Made by a program: the position numbers and the translations under genes
Assembly (NCBI RefSeq): GCF_000308375.1
Contig: NZ_BAFQ01000094.1
Coordinates: 1-64,000 of the forward strand
DNA from: Nocardia aobensis NBRC 100429
Lineage (GTDB): Bacteria; Actinomycetota; Actinomycetes; Mycobacteriales; Mycobacteriaceae
Length of the DNA stretch: 64,000 bases
Reading direction: 5' to 3'
Shown: positions 28,312-36,688 of the stretch, one piece after another
Numbering within the stretch: the stretch's first letter is position 1
How the letters are laid out: each line of letters opens with the position of its first letter
The notes under the pieces: generated by a model
The model's input: the letters and a program-made list of their open reading frames with translations, nothing else
Told to the model about the DNA's origin: nothing
Database searches by the model: none

Positions 28312-29625
28312 TCAGAGCGTGCCCGGATGTGGTCGCAGCAGCACCGGCGCACCGTGGGCGGGCACGTTGGTGATGTTGCGGATGCGCCCGCGTTCGCGTG
28401 TCCGCACCGGAGCCAGGGCGAATCGGCCCAGCACCTCCGACAGCACCGCCGTGCCCTCCATCAACGAGAATCCGGCGCCGATACAGCGGCGCACACCACC
28501 ACCGAACGGCAGCCAGGTATTGGCGGCGACGCCGCCGTCGAGAAAGCGTTCGGGACGGAAACTTTCGGGTTCGGGATGATTGTCGGGATTCGCATGCGCC
28601 AGCACGATCGAGGTCTGCACGACGGTGCCGCGGGGCAGGGTGTACCCGCCGATCGTCGTCTCGCGCGTCAGCCGGCGCAAAGTGCCGCCGATGACGGGAT
28701 GGCGGCGCATCGCCTCCTTCAGTACCGCTTCCAGATATTTGTCGTCGCCCTCGGCGGCCGCGCGCCGCGCCCGCTGCTGCACTTCGGGGTGGGCGGCCAA
28801 TTCGAACATCGCCCACGACAGCGCCGACGCGGTGGTCTCGTGCCCGGCCAGCAACAGGGTCACCAGCTGATCGCGGAGTTCGGCATCCGAGAGCGGCTCG
28901 TCACCGGCCTCCGCGCCCACCGCGAGCAACCGGGCCAGCACATCGGCGCGGTCGCCGGGATCCGGCTCGCCGCGCCGGCGCGCGATCTCCTCGTAGAGCA
29001 GCGCGTCGATCGCGTCCTTGTTGTCGGCGAACCGCTTCCACGGGCCGAAACGCTGCAGTCGATGCCATTTCCAGCCCAGGAAGATCAGCGGGCCCACATC
29101 GACCAGATAGCGCAGCCGCGGCGCGAGCTCGGCACGCCCGCGCTGCTCGCTGATACCGAACACCACCTGCATGATCACATCGAGTGTCAGTTCGTTCATC
29201 CGTGGCAACGTCACGAGGGTGGTGTCCGGCTGCCACTGGTCGATGTGATGTTTGGCGATGGCCTCGACCAGGTCGCGATAGCCGCGCAGCGCCGAGCCGG
29301 TGAACGCCGGCATCAACAATCGGCGGGCGCGGGCGTGTTCGTCCTCGTCGGTGAGCAACAGCGAATGCTGTCCCATCACCGGCTCCAGCACCCGATTGCC
29401 CTCGCCGGCATGCAGATCCGCCGGGGCGCCGGCGAAGATTTCGCGGATATGCTCCGGCCGCGAGAACACCACCAGATTCTCGGCATACGGTGCGATCATG
29501 CGCATCGTGTAGACATCGCCGTAGCGGCGCGACGCCACCCCGGCGAACCAGCCCCGCCATTTCGCGTGCAGCAGCGTCTGCGCCACTCGCGGCAGCCGGG
29601 GACCCGGCGGAAACACAGTGCTCAT
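28312..29625 (-). CDS. cytochrome P450
   Basis: A 437-residue soluble P450. The I-helix oxygen-binding motif AGHETT is near residues 245-250, the K-helix ExxR is EAMRR, and the heme loop FGGGVRRCIGAG carries the proximal Cys381. There is no membrane anchor, as for bacterial P450s. Overall it is like the CYP110/CYP138 group of actinobacteria, but family assignment by eye is uncertain. The ATG at 29625 follows GGGAGG; the frame is open further upstream but without similarity. No ferredoxin or reductase gene is adjacent, so electron partners lie elsewhere. Tandem CGGTAGCC repeats lie 52-67 bp upstream. Confidence 0.92.
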   Translation of the reverse strand: MSTVFPPGPRLPRVAQTLLHAKWRGWFAGVASRRYGDVYTMRMIAPYAENLVVFSRPEHIREIFAGAPADLHAGEGNRVLEPVMGQHSLLLTDEDEHARARRLLMPAFTGSALRGYRDLVEAIAKHHIDQWQPDTTLVTLPRMNELTLDVIMQVVFGISEQRGRAELAPRLRYLVDVGPLIFLGWKWHRLQRFGPWKRFADNKDAIDALLYEEIARRRGEPDPGDRADVLARLLAVGAEAGDEPLSDAELRDQLVTLLLAGHETTASALSWAMFELAAHPEVQQRARRAAAEGDDKYLEAVLKEAMRRHPVIGGTLRRLTRETTIGGYTLPRGTVVQTSIVLAHANPDNHPEPESFRPERFLDGGVAANTWLPFGGGVRRCIGAGFSLMEGTAVLSEVLGRFALAPVRTRERGRIRNITNVPAHGAPVLLRPHPGTL

Positions 29626-29676
29626 GAGGCAACCTCCCGGCGGGCCGCAACGGTGCGAGATCCGATATCCCACCTA

Positions 29677-29699
29677 CGGTAGCCCGGTAGCCGTTACCG
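29677..29699. promoter_or_regulatory. tandem CGGTAGCC repeats and dyad upstream of the P450 gene
   Basis: Two adjoining copies of CGGTAGCC (29677-29684, 29685-29692) are followed by GTTACCG, which forms a short dyad with the second copy. The site is 52 bp before the P450 start codon and resembles a repressor operator. No regulator gene is adjacent. Confidence 0.4.
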
Positions 29700-29808
29700 A
29701 ACCACACACGTTCTACGAGCGGATGTGCGGCTGTCCGATAGCTGATCGGCCGGGCCGAACCTGTGAAATTGCGCAGTGCGCACCGTCCGGGGCCATATCA
29801 TCGGGGCC

Positions 29809-30435
29809 ATGCCCACCTTCCGAGCGGCCGGACGCAGGGATGTCTTCGCTGGTGATGCTTGGCACCTGGCGTGCGCGATCGGCTGTGGGTCGATCGTCGT
29901 CGGGGTGGTTCTGCTCGTTTGGCCCGATAAGTCCGTTCAGGTAGCGGAGCTATTGCTCGGCACGACCCTGCTGTTGACCGCCGCCTGGCAATTCACGGTG
30001 GCGTTCCGGGCGCGCATCCGCGGCGGGCTCAAGGCGCTGGAATTCGTGAGCGGGGCCCTGTCGGTACTGCTGGCGCTGTGGTGCATGCGCAGCGGAGACT
30101 GGGTGGCGTTGCTGGCCATGTGGGTCGGGATGGGGTGGATGATCCGCGGCATCGTGCAGGCCATCGTCGCGGCCTGGTCGGAGGATCTGCCGAAGCCGGG
30201 CCGGCGCGAAGGCTACGGCCTGGCGACACTGCTGGCCGGGCTGATCGTGCTGGTGTGGCCGATCGACACCGTCGCGGCCTTGTCGGTTCTGGTCGGTGTG
30301 TGCCTGATCCTGCTCGGCGCGATGGAGATCCGCATGGCCGTGCGCGTGCGCCGTCCGGAACGCGGCGGCGACCAGGTGGGAGTGCGCGGCCTGCTCGGTC
30401 CGCGCGCACCCACCCCGGTCCGGGCCGCGGATTAG
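29809..30435 (+). CDS. HdeD/DUF308 family membrane protein
   Basis: A 208-residue membrane protein with six predicted helices arranged as three pairs (about residues 18-38, 42-62, 72-90, 95-118, 135-155, 158-180). The repeated pattern LLVWPDKS ... LLLGTTLLLTAAWQ and LIVLVWPIDTVAALSVLVGVCLILLGAMEI is that of the HdeD/DUF308 family, linked to acid resistance in enterobacteria but of unknown role in actinobacteria. A basic, proline-rich cytoplasmic tail follows the last helix. The ATG at 29809 is chosen over an upstream in-frame ATG at 29776 because the latter lacks a ribosome-binding site. Confidence 0.8.
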   Translation: MPTFRAAGRRDVFAGDAWHLACAIGCGSIVVGVVLLVWPDKSVQVAELLLGTTLLLTAAWQFTVAFRARIRGGLKALEFVSGALSVLLALWCMRSGDWVALLAMWVGMGWMIRGIVQAIVAAWSEDLPKPGRREGYGLATLLAGLIVLVWPIDTVAALSVLVGVCLILLGAMEIRMAVRVRRPERGGDQVGVRGLLGPRAPTPVRAAD

Positions 30436-30444
30436 GGTCGGCAT

Positions 30445-31039
30445 ATGGCTGTCGTTCACCACACCACCCTCGAGCCCGGCAAACTCGAACTGCTCACCGC
30501 ATGGCTGCCGACGCGCGAATGGTTCACCGGCACAACGCCGCACCTGCACAAGGCGGGCGGTTTCCGCCTCGACGATCCCGACGGTGAGGTGGGCATCGAG
30601 CACCTGCTCGTCGTCGACACCGCCGATGCCCGGCAGCCGGTCTACCACGTGCCGATGACCTATCGTGGCGCCCCGCTTCCCGGCGCGGACGTGGCGCTGA
30701 TCGGTACCTCCGAACACGGCGTGCTCGGGACCAGGTGGATCTACGACGCCGCGCGCGATCCGGTGGCGCTCGCGCAGATGGCGGCGCTGCTCAGTGGCGC
30801 TCGCGCAGATGGCGGCGCTGCTCAGCGGCCGCGCGGTGGCCCAGGACCAGAACCGCAGCGACACTCCCGCCCGCACCGTCGAGGTGTCCGTCGTCGATCC
30901 GGAAACGCCGAAGGCCGTGCGCGTCAATCGGATTCCGTCACGGTCGGCCGTATCCGCGCGCGGGTGGGTCCGAGTGGGCTGGACCGATGCGGAGGGCGCC
31001 ACGGCCGAGGGGGTCGTGCTGGAGGCAGCGGTGAACTGA
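30445..31039 (+). pseudogene. maltokinase N-terminal-cap-like domain protein, frameshifted by a 31-bp tandem duplication
   Basis: The first 117 codons encode a protein beginning MAVVHHTTLEPGKLELLTAWLP, like the stand-alone maltokinase N-terminal-cap domain proteins (often labelled 1,4-alpha-glucan branching protein) of actinobacteria. At 30763-30824 a 31-base unit is present twice, shifting the frame by one. Removing one copy restores a continuous frame ending at the TGA at 31039, giving a 187-residue protein with SGRAVAQDQNR across the join and RGWVRVGWTDAEG near its end. As it stands, translation from 30445 runs in the wrong frame to 31074 and is rich in Arg/Gly. Function of the intact protein is unknown; a link to trehalose or glucan metabolism is only suggested by the domain name. 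Confidence 0.82.
30763..30824. repeat. 31-bp perfect tandem duplication
   Basis: Copies at 30763-30793 and 30794-30824 are identical, each beginning GTGGCGCTCGCGCAGATGG. Because 31 is not a multiple of three, the copy number decides the reading frame of the surrounding gene. Slipped-strand replication could create or remove it; a sequencing or assembly error is the other explanation. Confidence 0.95.
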
Positions 31040-31073
31040 ACGCGCACGCGTGCGGCCGGAAGGAGTCGAGGTG

Positions 31074-31676
31074 ATGATCGGCAGATACGGAAATCGGACG
31101 GCGGCGGTGGTGGCGCTCGGCGCGGCCGCCGCACTCGCCGGTTGCGCGCAGCACGACTCCGGACCCGCCACGTCGGCTCGTCCGGCCACCGAAACCTCCG
31201 CCGCGCAGGCGCCTTCGCCGGAGGCGAGCCTCACGGCGCTGCCCACCACCACCTCCTCGGCCGTCGCCGCATGCCGGCCGCGCCAACTGGACATCGCCGC
31301 CCACACCCTGTCGCCGGGCATGATGCATCGCGGCGTCGAAGTGACCTTCACCCTCGCCGCCGATACCCCGCCCTGCACGATCGGCGGCTATCCCGGCGTC
31401 GACACCGGGGAGGGCGGCCCGGTCCTGCACGCCCGACGCACTCCACGCGGCTACATGGGCGGACTGCCCTCGGACGACGACACTCCGCCCACCGTCACGG
31501 TGCTGCCCGGCCGCCCCGCCCGCGCGGTCGTGGAGGGGTCCGCGATGGGCCCGGCCGGGGAGGACTGCCCGCTGTACACGAGTCTGGCAGTGACAGCCCC
31601 CGATTCGACCGACATCCACACCGTGCACACCACCATCGACACCTGCGCCCTGGAGGTGCACCCGGTCACCGGCTGA
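31074..31676 (+). CDS. DUF4232-type lipoprotein
   Basis: A 200-residue secreted lipoprotein. A signal peptide with basic start (IGRYGNRT) and hydrophobic core ends in the lipobox LAGC, so Cys25 or thereabouts would be lipidated. A Thr/Ser/Ala-rich linker (about residues 28-62) leads to a beta-sandwich domain of the DUF4232 kind with four cysteines (in AACRPRQ, PPCTIGGYPG, EDCPLY, DTCALEV) that probably form two disulfides. GGAAGGAG precedes; either the GTG at 31071 or the ATG at 31074 could start. Function unknown. It follows the disrupted cap-domain gene but need not be coupled to it. Confidence 0.8.
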   Translation: MIGRYGNRTAAVVALGAAAALAGCAQHDSGPATSARPATETSAAQAPSPEASLTALPTTTSSAVAACRPRQLDIAAHTLSPGMMHRGVEVTFTLAADTPPCTIGGYPGVDTGEGGPVLHARRTPRGYMGGLPSDDDTPPTVTVLPGRPARAVVEGSAMGPAGEDCPLYTSLAVTAPDSTDIHTVHTTIDTCALEVHPVTG

Positions 31677-31704
31677 AGCTACCCGCGTCGCGGTGCGCCG
31701 GATC

Positions 31705-32526
31705 TCAGGTGAGGGCGAGCATCCGGCACGGCCCGCCCGTACCGCCGATGTGATCGGGCACGCCGACCACCACGGTGGCACCGGTCGGTGGAACCGAGCC
31801 GAGGTTGGCCACCATCTCCACGCCGTAGCGGCCGCCGCCGAGGAATGCGGTGTGTGCGCCGAAGTCGGGATCGGCCGCGTGGTCGAGGCTGAGCGTATCC
31901 ACCCCCGCGCCGGCGATATCGCGTCGGCGCACAAGGTATTCCGCGGCCTCGGCGCAGAAGCCGGGGGCGTGCGGGGTGCCCTCGACGTCGAGATTGACGA
32001 AGGCCGCCGGATGAGCGAGCCGACGCTCCCATCCGGAATACATGGCGACGAAGGCACGCGGCGGAATGCGGCCGTAGATCCGCTCGAAAGCATCGATGTC
32101 GTCGATCGTGACCGTGGCGTCGACGTCGAACGACGCCTTCGCGCTGATGTCGATCACGATGAGCGGAGCCACCAGATCGCGCGCCGAGAAGGTGTCGGGC
32201 CCCACCCCGCCGAAAGCGCGGCGCAGCGGTGCGTCGACATGTGTTCCGGTGTGCTCCCACAGCGCGATCGCGTTCTGATCGAAACCTCCCAGCGCATGCC
32301 ATCCCACCGGAACCATCGCGAACGGCGGATTGCCCGGCCACATCGGCGTATTCGGCCCCACCCGATGCGTGAGGTCGACGACTGCTCCCGTGCCCGCGCG
32401 TGCGATCGGCGCGGTGGCCGCCGCCAGCGCCGCCAGGCCCGCGGCGCCCGACAAGGCGCGCCGCGACGGAACCGCCGGGAAATCGGCGCTGTCGTGGGCG
32501 ATCCGGACGATCCGAGGTGCGCACAT
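31705..32526 (-). CDS. exported cyclase-family hydrolase (kynurenine-formamidase-like fold)
   Basis: A 273-residue protein of the cyclase family PF04199, metal-dependent hydrolases that include kynurenine formamidase. The metal motif HTGTHVDAP is present (about residues 91-99), followed by VIDISAKASFDVDATVTIDDI and a late GVDTLSLDHA. An N-terminal stretch SRRALSGAAGLAALAAATAPIARA (written here in parts: SRRAL, then an alanine-rich hydrophobic core and ARA) resembles a twin-arginine signal, so export is likely. Substrate unknown; tryptophan genes are not adjacent. The ATG at 32526 gives 20 residues before the twin arginine. Confidence 0.8.
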   Translation of the reverse strand: MCAPRIVRIAHDSADFPAVPSRRALSGAAGLAALAAATAPIARAGTGAVVDLTHRVGPNTPMWPGNPPFAMVPVGWHALGGFDQNAIALWEHTGTHVDAPLRRAFGGVGPDTFSARDLVAPLIVIDISAKASFDVDATVTIDDIDAFERIYGRIPPRAFVAMYSGWERRLAHPAAFVNLDVEGTPHAPGFCAEAAEYLVRRRDIAGAGVDTLSLDHAADPDFGAHTAFLGGGRYGVEMVANLGSVPPTGATVVVGVPDHIGGTGGPCRMLALT

Positions 32527-32583
32527 GGTGACCGGCAGCTTAGTCGCTGCCCGGGCACACCGGCAGGGGACGGCGAGTGGCCC

Positions 32584-33468
32584 TCAGGCCGGGATGCGAG
32601 GTGGCCAGTGCCGCAATGCTTCTCGTTCCCGATCGAGGAATTCGGCGAACGTCGTGGCCGGTCGCCCGGTGAGATCGGCCACCGCCGAGGTCGTTTCGGA
32701 CAGTGTGCCTGCCGCCACCTCCCGATAGAGGTGGGCGACATCGTCGGCGAACGCCGCGGGAAGCCCCTGGGCGATCAGGCGCTGGGCGAACTCGCGCACC
32801 GGCAGATCCACATACGACACGGTCCGGCCGACCACCCTCGACAATTCGGCGGCGATTTCGGTATGCGACAGTGCGTGCGGGCCGGTCACCACGAACCGCT
32901 CGCCGGCGCCCCGGCCGCCGATCAGCAGCGCCACCGCGCACGCGGCGATATCGGCACAATCCACATAGGACACCCCGGCGTCGCCGTACGCGCCGATGAG
33001 ATCGCCGCTGTCGGTGAACGAACCGGCGCCGGTGAGGAAGTTCTGCATGAACCCACTGGGCTGCAACACCGACCATTCCAGGCCGGAGGCCTCGAGGTGA
33101 GCCTCGATCTCGCCGTGCGCACCCTCAGCCAGCAGTCCGCCGACCCGCGCGCCCCACACCGACACCTTCACCACGCGCCGCACCCCCGCGCGAACCGCCG
33201 CGTCGATCACCGCGGTCTGCTGCGCGATCATCGGTTGCGGGCCCGAGACCGGCACGGCGCCGGGCGAACACAGAAATACTCGATCGACGCCCGCCAATGC
33301 GGCCGTCAGCGTTTCCGGCTCGTCGAGGTCGCCGACCGCGACGTCTGCGCCCAACTCCCGCCCGCGGGCCGCATCCCGCACGAACGCTCGAAACGGGACC
33401 TGTTCGCGCCGTAGGTGCCCCACCACGTGGCGGCCGATCGAACCCGTGGCACCGAAGACGAGGATCAT
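32584..33468 (-). CDS. NmrA-like NAD(P)-binding SDR
   Basis: A 294-residue atypical SDR of the NmrA/NAD(P)H:quinone reductase type-2 group. GATGSIGRHVV at residues 6-16 binds the dinucleotide, and RDAARGRELGADVAVGDLDEP follows the second strand. The NmrA-type substrate region LQPSGFMQNFL near residues 136-146 is well conserved with azoreductase/QOR2-like proteins, whose usual activity is NADPH-dependent quinone reduction; others sense redox state. TAGGAG precedes the ATG. It is divergent from a TetR gene with two operators between them, suggesting control by that repressor. Confidence 0.85.
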   Translation of the reverse strand: MILVFGATGSIGRHVVGHLRREQVPFRAFVRDAARGRELGADVAVGDLDEPETLTAALAGVDRVFLCSPGAVPVSGPQPMIAQQTAVIDAAVRAGVRRVVKVSVWGARVGGLLAEGAHGEIEAHLEASGLEWSVLQPSGFMQNFLTGAGSFTDSGDLIGAYGDAGVSYVDCADIAACAVALLIGGRGAGERFVVTGPHALSHTEIAAELSRVVGRTVSYVDLPVREFAQRLIAQGLPAAFADDVAHLYREVAAGTLSETTSAVADLTGRPATTFAEFLDREREALRHWPPRIPA

Positions 33469-33486
33469 GAGTAACTCCTACTAAAC

Positions 33487-33525
33487 TCGAGGGACCCTCG
33501 AAATAATAACTCGAGGCTACCTCGA
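33487..33525. promoter_or_regulatory. pair of 15-bp operators between divergent SDR and TetR genes
   Basis: Two dyads of the form TCGAGG-N3-CCTCGA occur at 33487-33501 and 33511-33525, centres 24 bp apart. Between them is AT-rich sequence (33501-33510) that could serve as a -10 element on either strand. The adjacent TetR protein is the likely ligand. Confidence 0.83.
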
Positions 33526-33541
33526 CTTAGAAGGGTTGGTT

Positions 33542-34114
33542 GTGAACGACACCCCGCCCACCCGGCGCAAGCCGCGCGCCGACGCCCGCCGCAACCGGCA
33601 GTCCCTGCTGGCGGCCGCCGATACCGTCTTCGCGGAAAGCGGCGTCGACGCGCCGCTCGAGCAGGTGGCGCGGCGAGCCGGCGTCGGAATCGGAACCCTG
33701 TACGGCCATTTCGCCACGCGCCGCGCGCTGGTCGCCGCACTGTTGTCGGAACGCAACGAGACACTGTTCGAACGCGGCGAGAACCTCTGCGATCGGCAGG
33801 AGGAACCCGCCCAGAACCTGGCGGCATGGGTCGCGCTCGTGGTCGAGCACGCCGCCACCTATCAGGGATTGGCCGCCCTGCTCGCCGCGGGTGCACACGA
33901 CGACGACCATGAACTGCACGCCGACTGCGCGAGGATGGATCGCATCACCGAACGACTGACCGAGCGTGCGCGGGATGCGGGCGCGCTGCGCGCCGAGGTC
34001 ACGGCCGCGGATATCGCCACCCTGATCAACGCCGCGGCCTGGACACGCGAGCAGGCCGGGGCGGACCGCGCGCGACGCCTCATCGCGATGGCGCGGACCG
34101 GCCTGTTCGACTGA
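33542..34114 (+). CDS. TetR family transcriptional regulator
   Basis: A 190-residue TetR repressor. The helix-turn-helix lies at about residues 10-58, with PLEQVARRAGVGIGTLYGHFATRRALV as the recognition region. The C-terminal domain contains a conserved helix with CARMDRITERLTERARDAGALRAEV, the SbtR/TetR_C_33-like pattern. The GTG at 33542 follows AAGGG by six bases; a TTG at 33536 is in frame but overlaps that site. It probably represses itself and the divergent NmrA-like gene through the two TCGAGG dyads. Convergent with the second PF04672 methyltransferase. Confidence 0.9.
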   Translation: MNDTPPTRRKPRADARRNRQSLLAAADTVFAESGVDAPLEQVARRAGVGIGTLYGHFATRRALVAALLSERNETLFERGENLCDRQEEPAQNLAAWVALVVEHAATYQGLAALLAAGAHDDDHELHADCARMDRITERLTERARDAGALRAEVTAADIATLINAAAWTREQAGADRARRLIAMARTGLFD

Positions 34115-34127
34115 GCCGGAGCGAGCC

Positions 34128-34952
34128 TCAGTGGGTCTTCCGGGCCAGTGCGCACGCGATCAGTTGTTCCCACAGGGTCGGTTCGCGCTCGGCCGGACCG
34201 ATGCGTGCGACCGAGGCGTCGGCTTCGGCGGGCCGCCAGCGGGCGCAGATCTCGAGCCCCGGCTCGAGCACCTCCAGATCACCGAACAGGCCGAGGATCT
34301 CCTCGTCCGAACGCCAGCGCCCCCGCCCGAACGTCGCCTGCAATTTCTCTTCGGCGGCCTGCGTCTCCTCGTTGAAGCCGGAACGGAAATGCGAGATGTA
34401 GATCTGCGAGCCGACCGGGATCCGGTCGGTCCACCACCGCACCAGTTCGGCCGGATTCTCGTCGTCGTTGAGGTGGTGCAGGATCGCGCTGAAGATCACC
34501 GCCACCGGCTCGTCGAAATCGATCAGCCGCTGCAGATCCGGATGGGAGAAGATGGCGTCCGGGTCACGCAGATCGGCGTGAATGACCGTGGTGTCGTCGT
34601 CGGAGGACAGCAGTGCGCGACCGTGTGCCAGCACGATCGGATCGTTGTCCACGTACACCACGCGCGGCGCCTCGAGGTGACGCTGCGCGACCTGATGCAC
34701 ATTGTCGACGGTCGGCAGCCCGCTGCCCATATCGATGAACTGGCGCACACCGGAGTCCGCGATATCGGCGACCGCGCGAATCATGGCCTGCCGGTTGGCA
34801 TAGGCGATGGCGACCGAGCCGGGCAGATCGTTGATGAAGTAGTCGCCGACCTTGCGGTCGACGGCGTAGTTGTCGCGCCCGCCCAGCAGATAGTCGTACA
34901 CGCGGGCGATGCTCGGCTTGGATTGATCCACCTGTGCGGCGCTGTCGGTCAT
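34128..34952 (-). CDS. SAM-dependent methyltransferase, PF04672 family (paralog 2)
   Basis: A 274-residue paralog of the 14003-14815 product. Matching blocks include ARVYDYLLGGRDNYAVD, QFIDMGSGLPTVDNVHQV, VVYVDNDPIVLAHGRALL, SQIYISHFRSGFN and the end LWEQLIACALARKT. The two share the whole fold and differ mainly in the region after residue 110 and near the C-terminus. Target unknown. It lies downstream of nuoN on the same strand with a 110-bp gap, so it might be read through from nuo, though its own promoter is as likely. The ATG at 34952 is chosen as it gives the family N-terminus. Confidence 0.88.
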   Translation of the reverse strand: MTDSAAQVDQSKPSIARVYDYLLGGRDNYAVDRKVGDYFINDLPGSVAIAYANRQAMIRAVADIADSGVRQFIDMGSGLPTVDNVHQVAQRHLEAPRVVYVDNDPIVLAHGRALLSSDDDTTVIHADLRDPDAIFSHPDLQRLIDFDEPVAVIFSAILHHLNDDENPAELVRWWTDRIPVGSQIYISHFRSGFNEETQAAEEKLQATFGRGRWRSDEEILGLFGDLEVLEPGLEICARWRPAEADASVARIGPAEREPTLWEQLIACALARKTH

Positions 34953-35062
34953 GACACCTGTTTCTGTGCGCGGAGGTCGTCGTCGGGCTCGATCCTAGAG
35001 CCACCGTTGACGTTTCGGTGCGGCGTCGCCGAGAACCGTTGTCCGCGAGATGTTTTTCGTGA

Positions 35063-36688
35063 TCACCCGGTGACGAATCCGACCGCGCGGTTCGCCAGAT
35101 CGAGCAGCGGCTGCGGCACGATACCCAGGGCCAGTGTGGCGGCGCCGGTGACGATGACGACCATCGTGGTCACCGGTGCGGTGACCACGGCGGGCGGTGC
35201 CTCCGGCGGATCGGTGAAGAACATCTGCACGATGACGCGGATGTAGAAGAACACGGCGATCGCACTGGAGATCACACCGACGATCACCAGATACGCCGCG
35301 TGCCCGGAGGCGGCGGCCGAGAACACGGCGAATTTCCCGATGAAACCACTGGTCAGCGGAATGCCCGCGAACGACAGCAGAAACAGCGCGAAAACCGTTG
35401 CCAGCCATGGTGAGCGGCGGCCGAGCCCAGCCCATGCCGACAGCGCGGTGGCCTCGTCTCCCACGCGGTCGCGTACCAGCGTGACCACCGCGAACGCGCC
35501 GACGGTGCTCACGCCGTAGACGGCGAGGTAGAACAGCACCGACGACACCCCGTCGGAATTGGCCGCCACCAGCGCGGTGAGGATGAACCCGGCGTGCGCG
35601 ATCGAGGAGTAGGCGAGCATGCGCTTCACATCGGTCTGGGTGACGGCGAGTATGGCGCCCAGCACCATCGTGGCCACCGCCACGGCTCCCAGGATCGGAC
35701 GCCAGTCCGCACTCAGTCCCGGAACCGCGACCTGCAGGATGCGCAGCAGCGCACCCACGGCCGCGATCTTGGTAGCCGCGGCCATGAACGCGGTGATCGC
35801 CGTCGGCGCGCCCTGATACACATCGGGCACCCACGACTGGAACGGCACGGCGCCGATCTTGAACAGCAACCCGACCACCAGCATCGCCACCCCCAGCACC
35901 GCAAGGGTTTTCGAGCCGGAATCCCGGGCCACCGCGTCGGCGATGCCCGACAGCCGAACCGTGCCGGCGTAGCCGTACAGCAACGCCATCCCGTACAGGA
36001 AGAAGGCCGAGGCGAACGCCCCCAGCAGGAAGTACTTCAGTGCCGCCTCCTGCGACAGCAGCCGACGCCGCCGCGCCAGCCCGCACAGCAGATACAGCGG
36101 CAGCGACAGCACTTCGAGCGCGACGAACATCGACAGCAGATCGTTGGAGGCGGGGAACAGCAGCATGCCGCCGACCGCGAACAGGGTCAGCGGAAAGACC
36201 TCGGTGGTGGCGATACCCGCCCGCGCGGCGGCGATCTCGTCCGAACTTCCCGGCACCGCCGCGGCCTGCGGGGTGAACGCGTCGACCACGACCGCGCCGG
36301 AGGCCACCGCGGCCGCCCGGCTCCAGGTTCCGGGGCCCTCCCGGCTTTCGCGCGCCAGCCGCGGTTCGATCCCGCGTTCGGCCATCAGCGCGACCGCGAG
36401 GATCGCGACCACCAGGATGGTGCCCTGCAGCATCAGCGTCACGTTGTCGACCGCGACCGCGCCGACGGCCACCGTGGCATGGGTGCCCGCGAGCGCGATC
36501 ACCGCCACCAGTGCCGCCACCAGACCGCCCAGCGCGAGCACCAGATGGAGCGGGTAGCGCCACGAACGCGGCAGAAACGCCTCGACGAGCACCCCGGCGA
36601 CTGCGACACCGAAGACGACGAGCATCGGTGACAGGGCGTGATATTCGATCGAGGGAGCCGGAACCGTCGCGGCCAGGTACTGATTCAC
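35063..36688 (-). CDS. nuoN: NADH-quinone oxidoreductase subunit N
   Basis: A 541-residue antiporter-like membrane subunit of complex I, last gene of the operon. About 14 helices are expected. Family marks are LEVLSLPLYLLCGLARRR, ALKYFLLGAFASAFFLYGMALLYG, FKIGAVPFQSWVPDVYQGAPT (with the conserved Lys of the proton path) and TDVKRMLAYSSIAHAGFI. The GTG start overlaps the nuoM stop by four bases (GTGA). An extra segment of about 40 polar residues near position 100-170 lengthens it relative to E. coli NuoN (485), as in other actinobacteria. Confidence 0.96.
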   Translation of the reverse strand: MNQYLAATVPAPSIEYHALSPMLVVFGVAVAGVLVEAFLPRSWRYPLHLVLALGGLVAALVAVIALAGTHATVAVGAVAVDNVTLMLQGTILVVAILAVALMAERGIEPRLARESREGPGTWSRAAAVASGAVVVDAFTPQAAAVPGSSDEIAAARAGIATTEVFPLTLFAVGGMLLFPASNDLLSMFVALEVLSLPLYLLCGLARRRRLLSQEAALKYFLLGAFASAFFLYGMALLYGYAGTVRLSGIADAVARDSGSKTLAVLGVAMLVVGLLFKIGAVPFQSWVPDVYQGAPTAITAFMAAATKIAAVGALLRILQVAVPGLSADWRPILGAVAVATMVLGAILAVTQTDVKRMLAYSSIAHAGFILTALVAANSDGVSSVLFYLAVYGVSTVGAFAVVTLVRDRVGDEATALSAWAGLGRRSPWLATVFALFLLSFAGIPLTSGFIGKFAVFSAAASGHAAYLVIVGVISSAIAVFFYIRVIVQMFFTDPPEAPPAVVTAPVTTMVVIVTGAATLALGIVPQPLLDLANRAVGFVTG

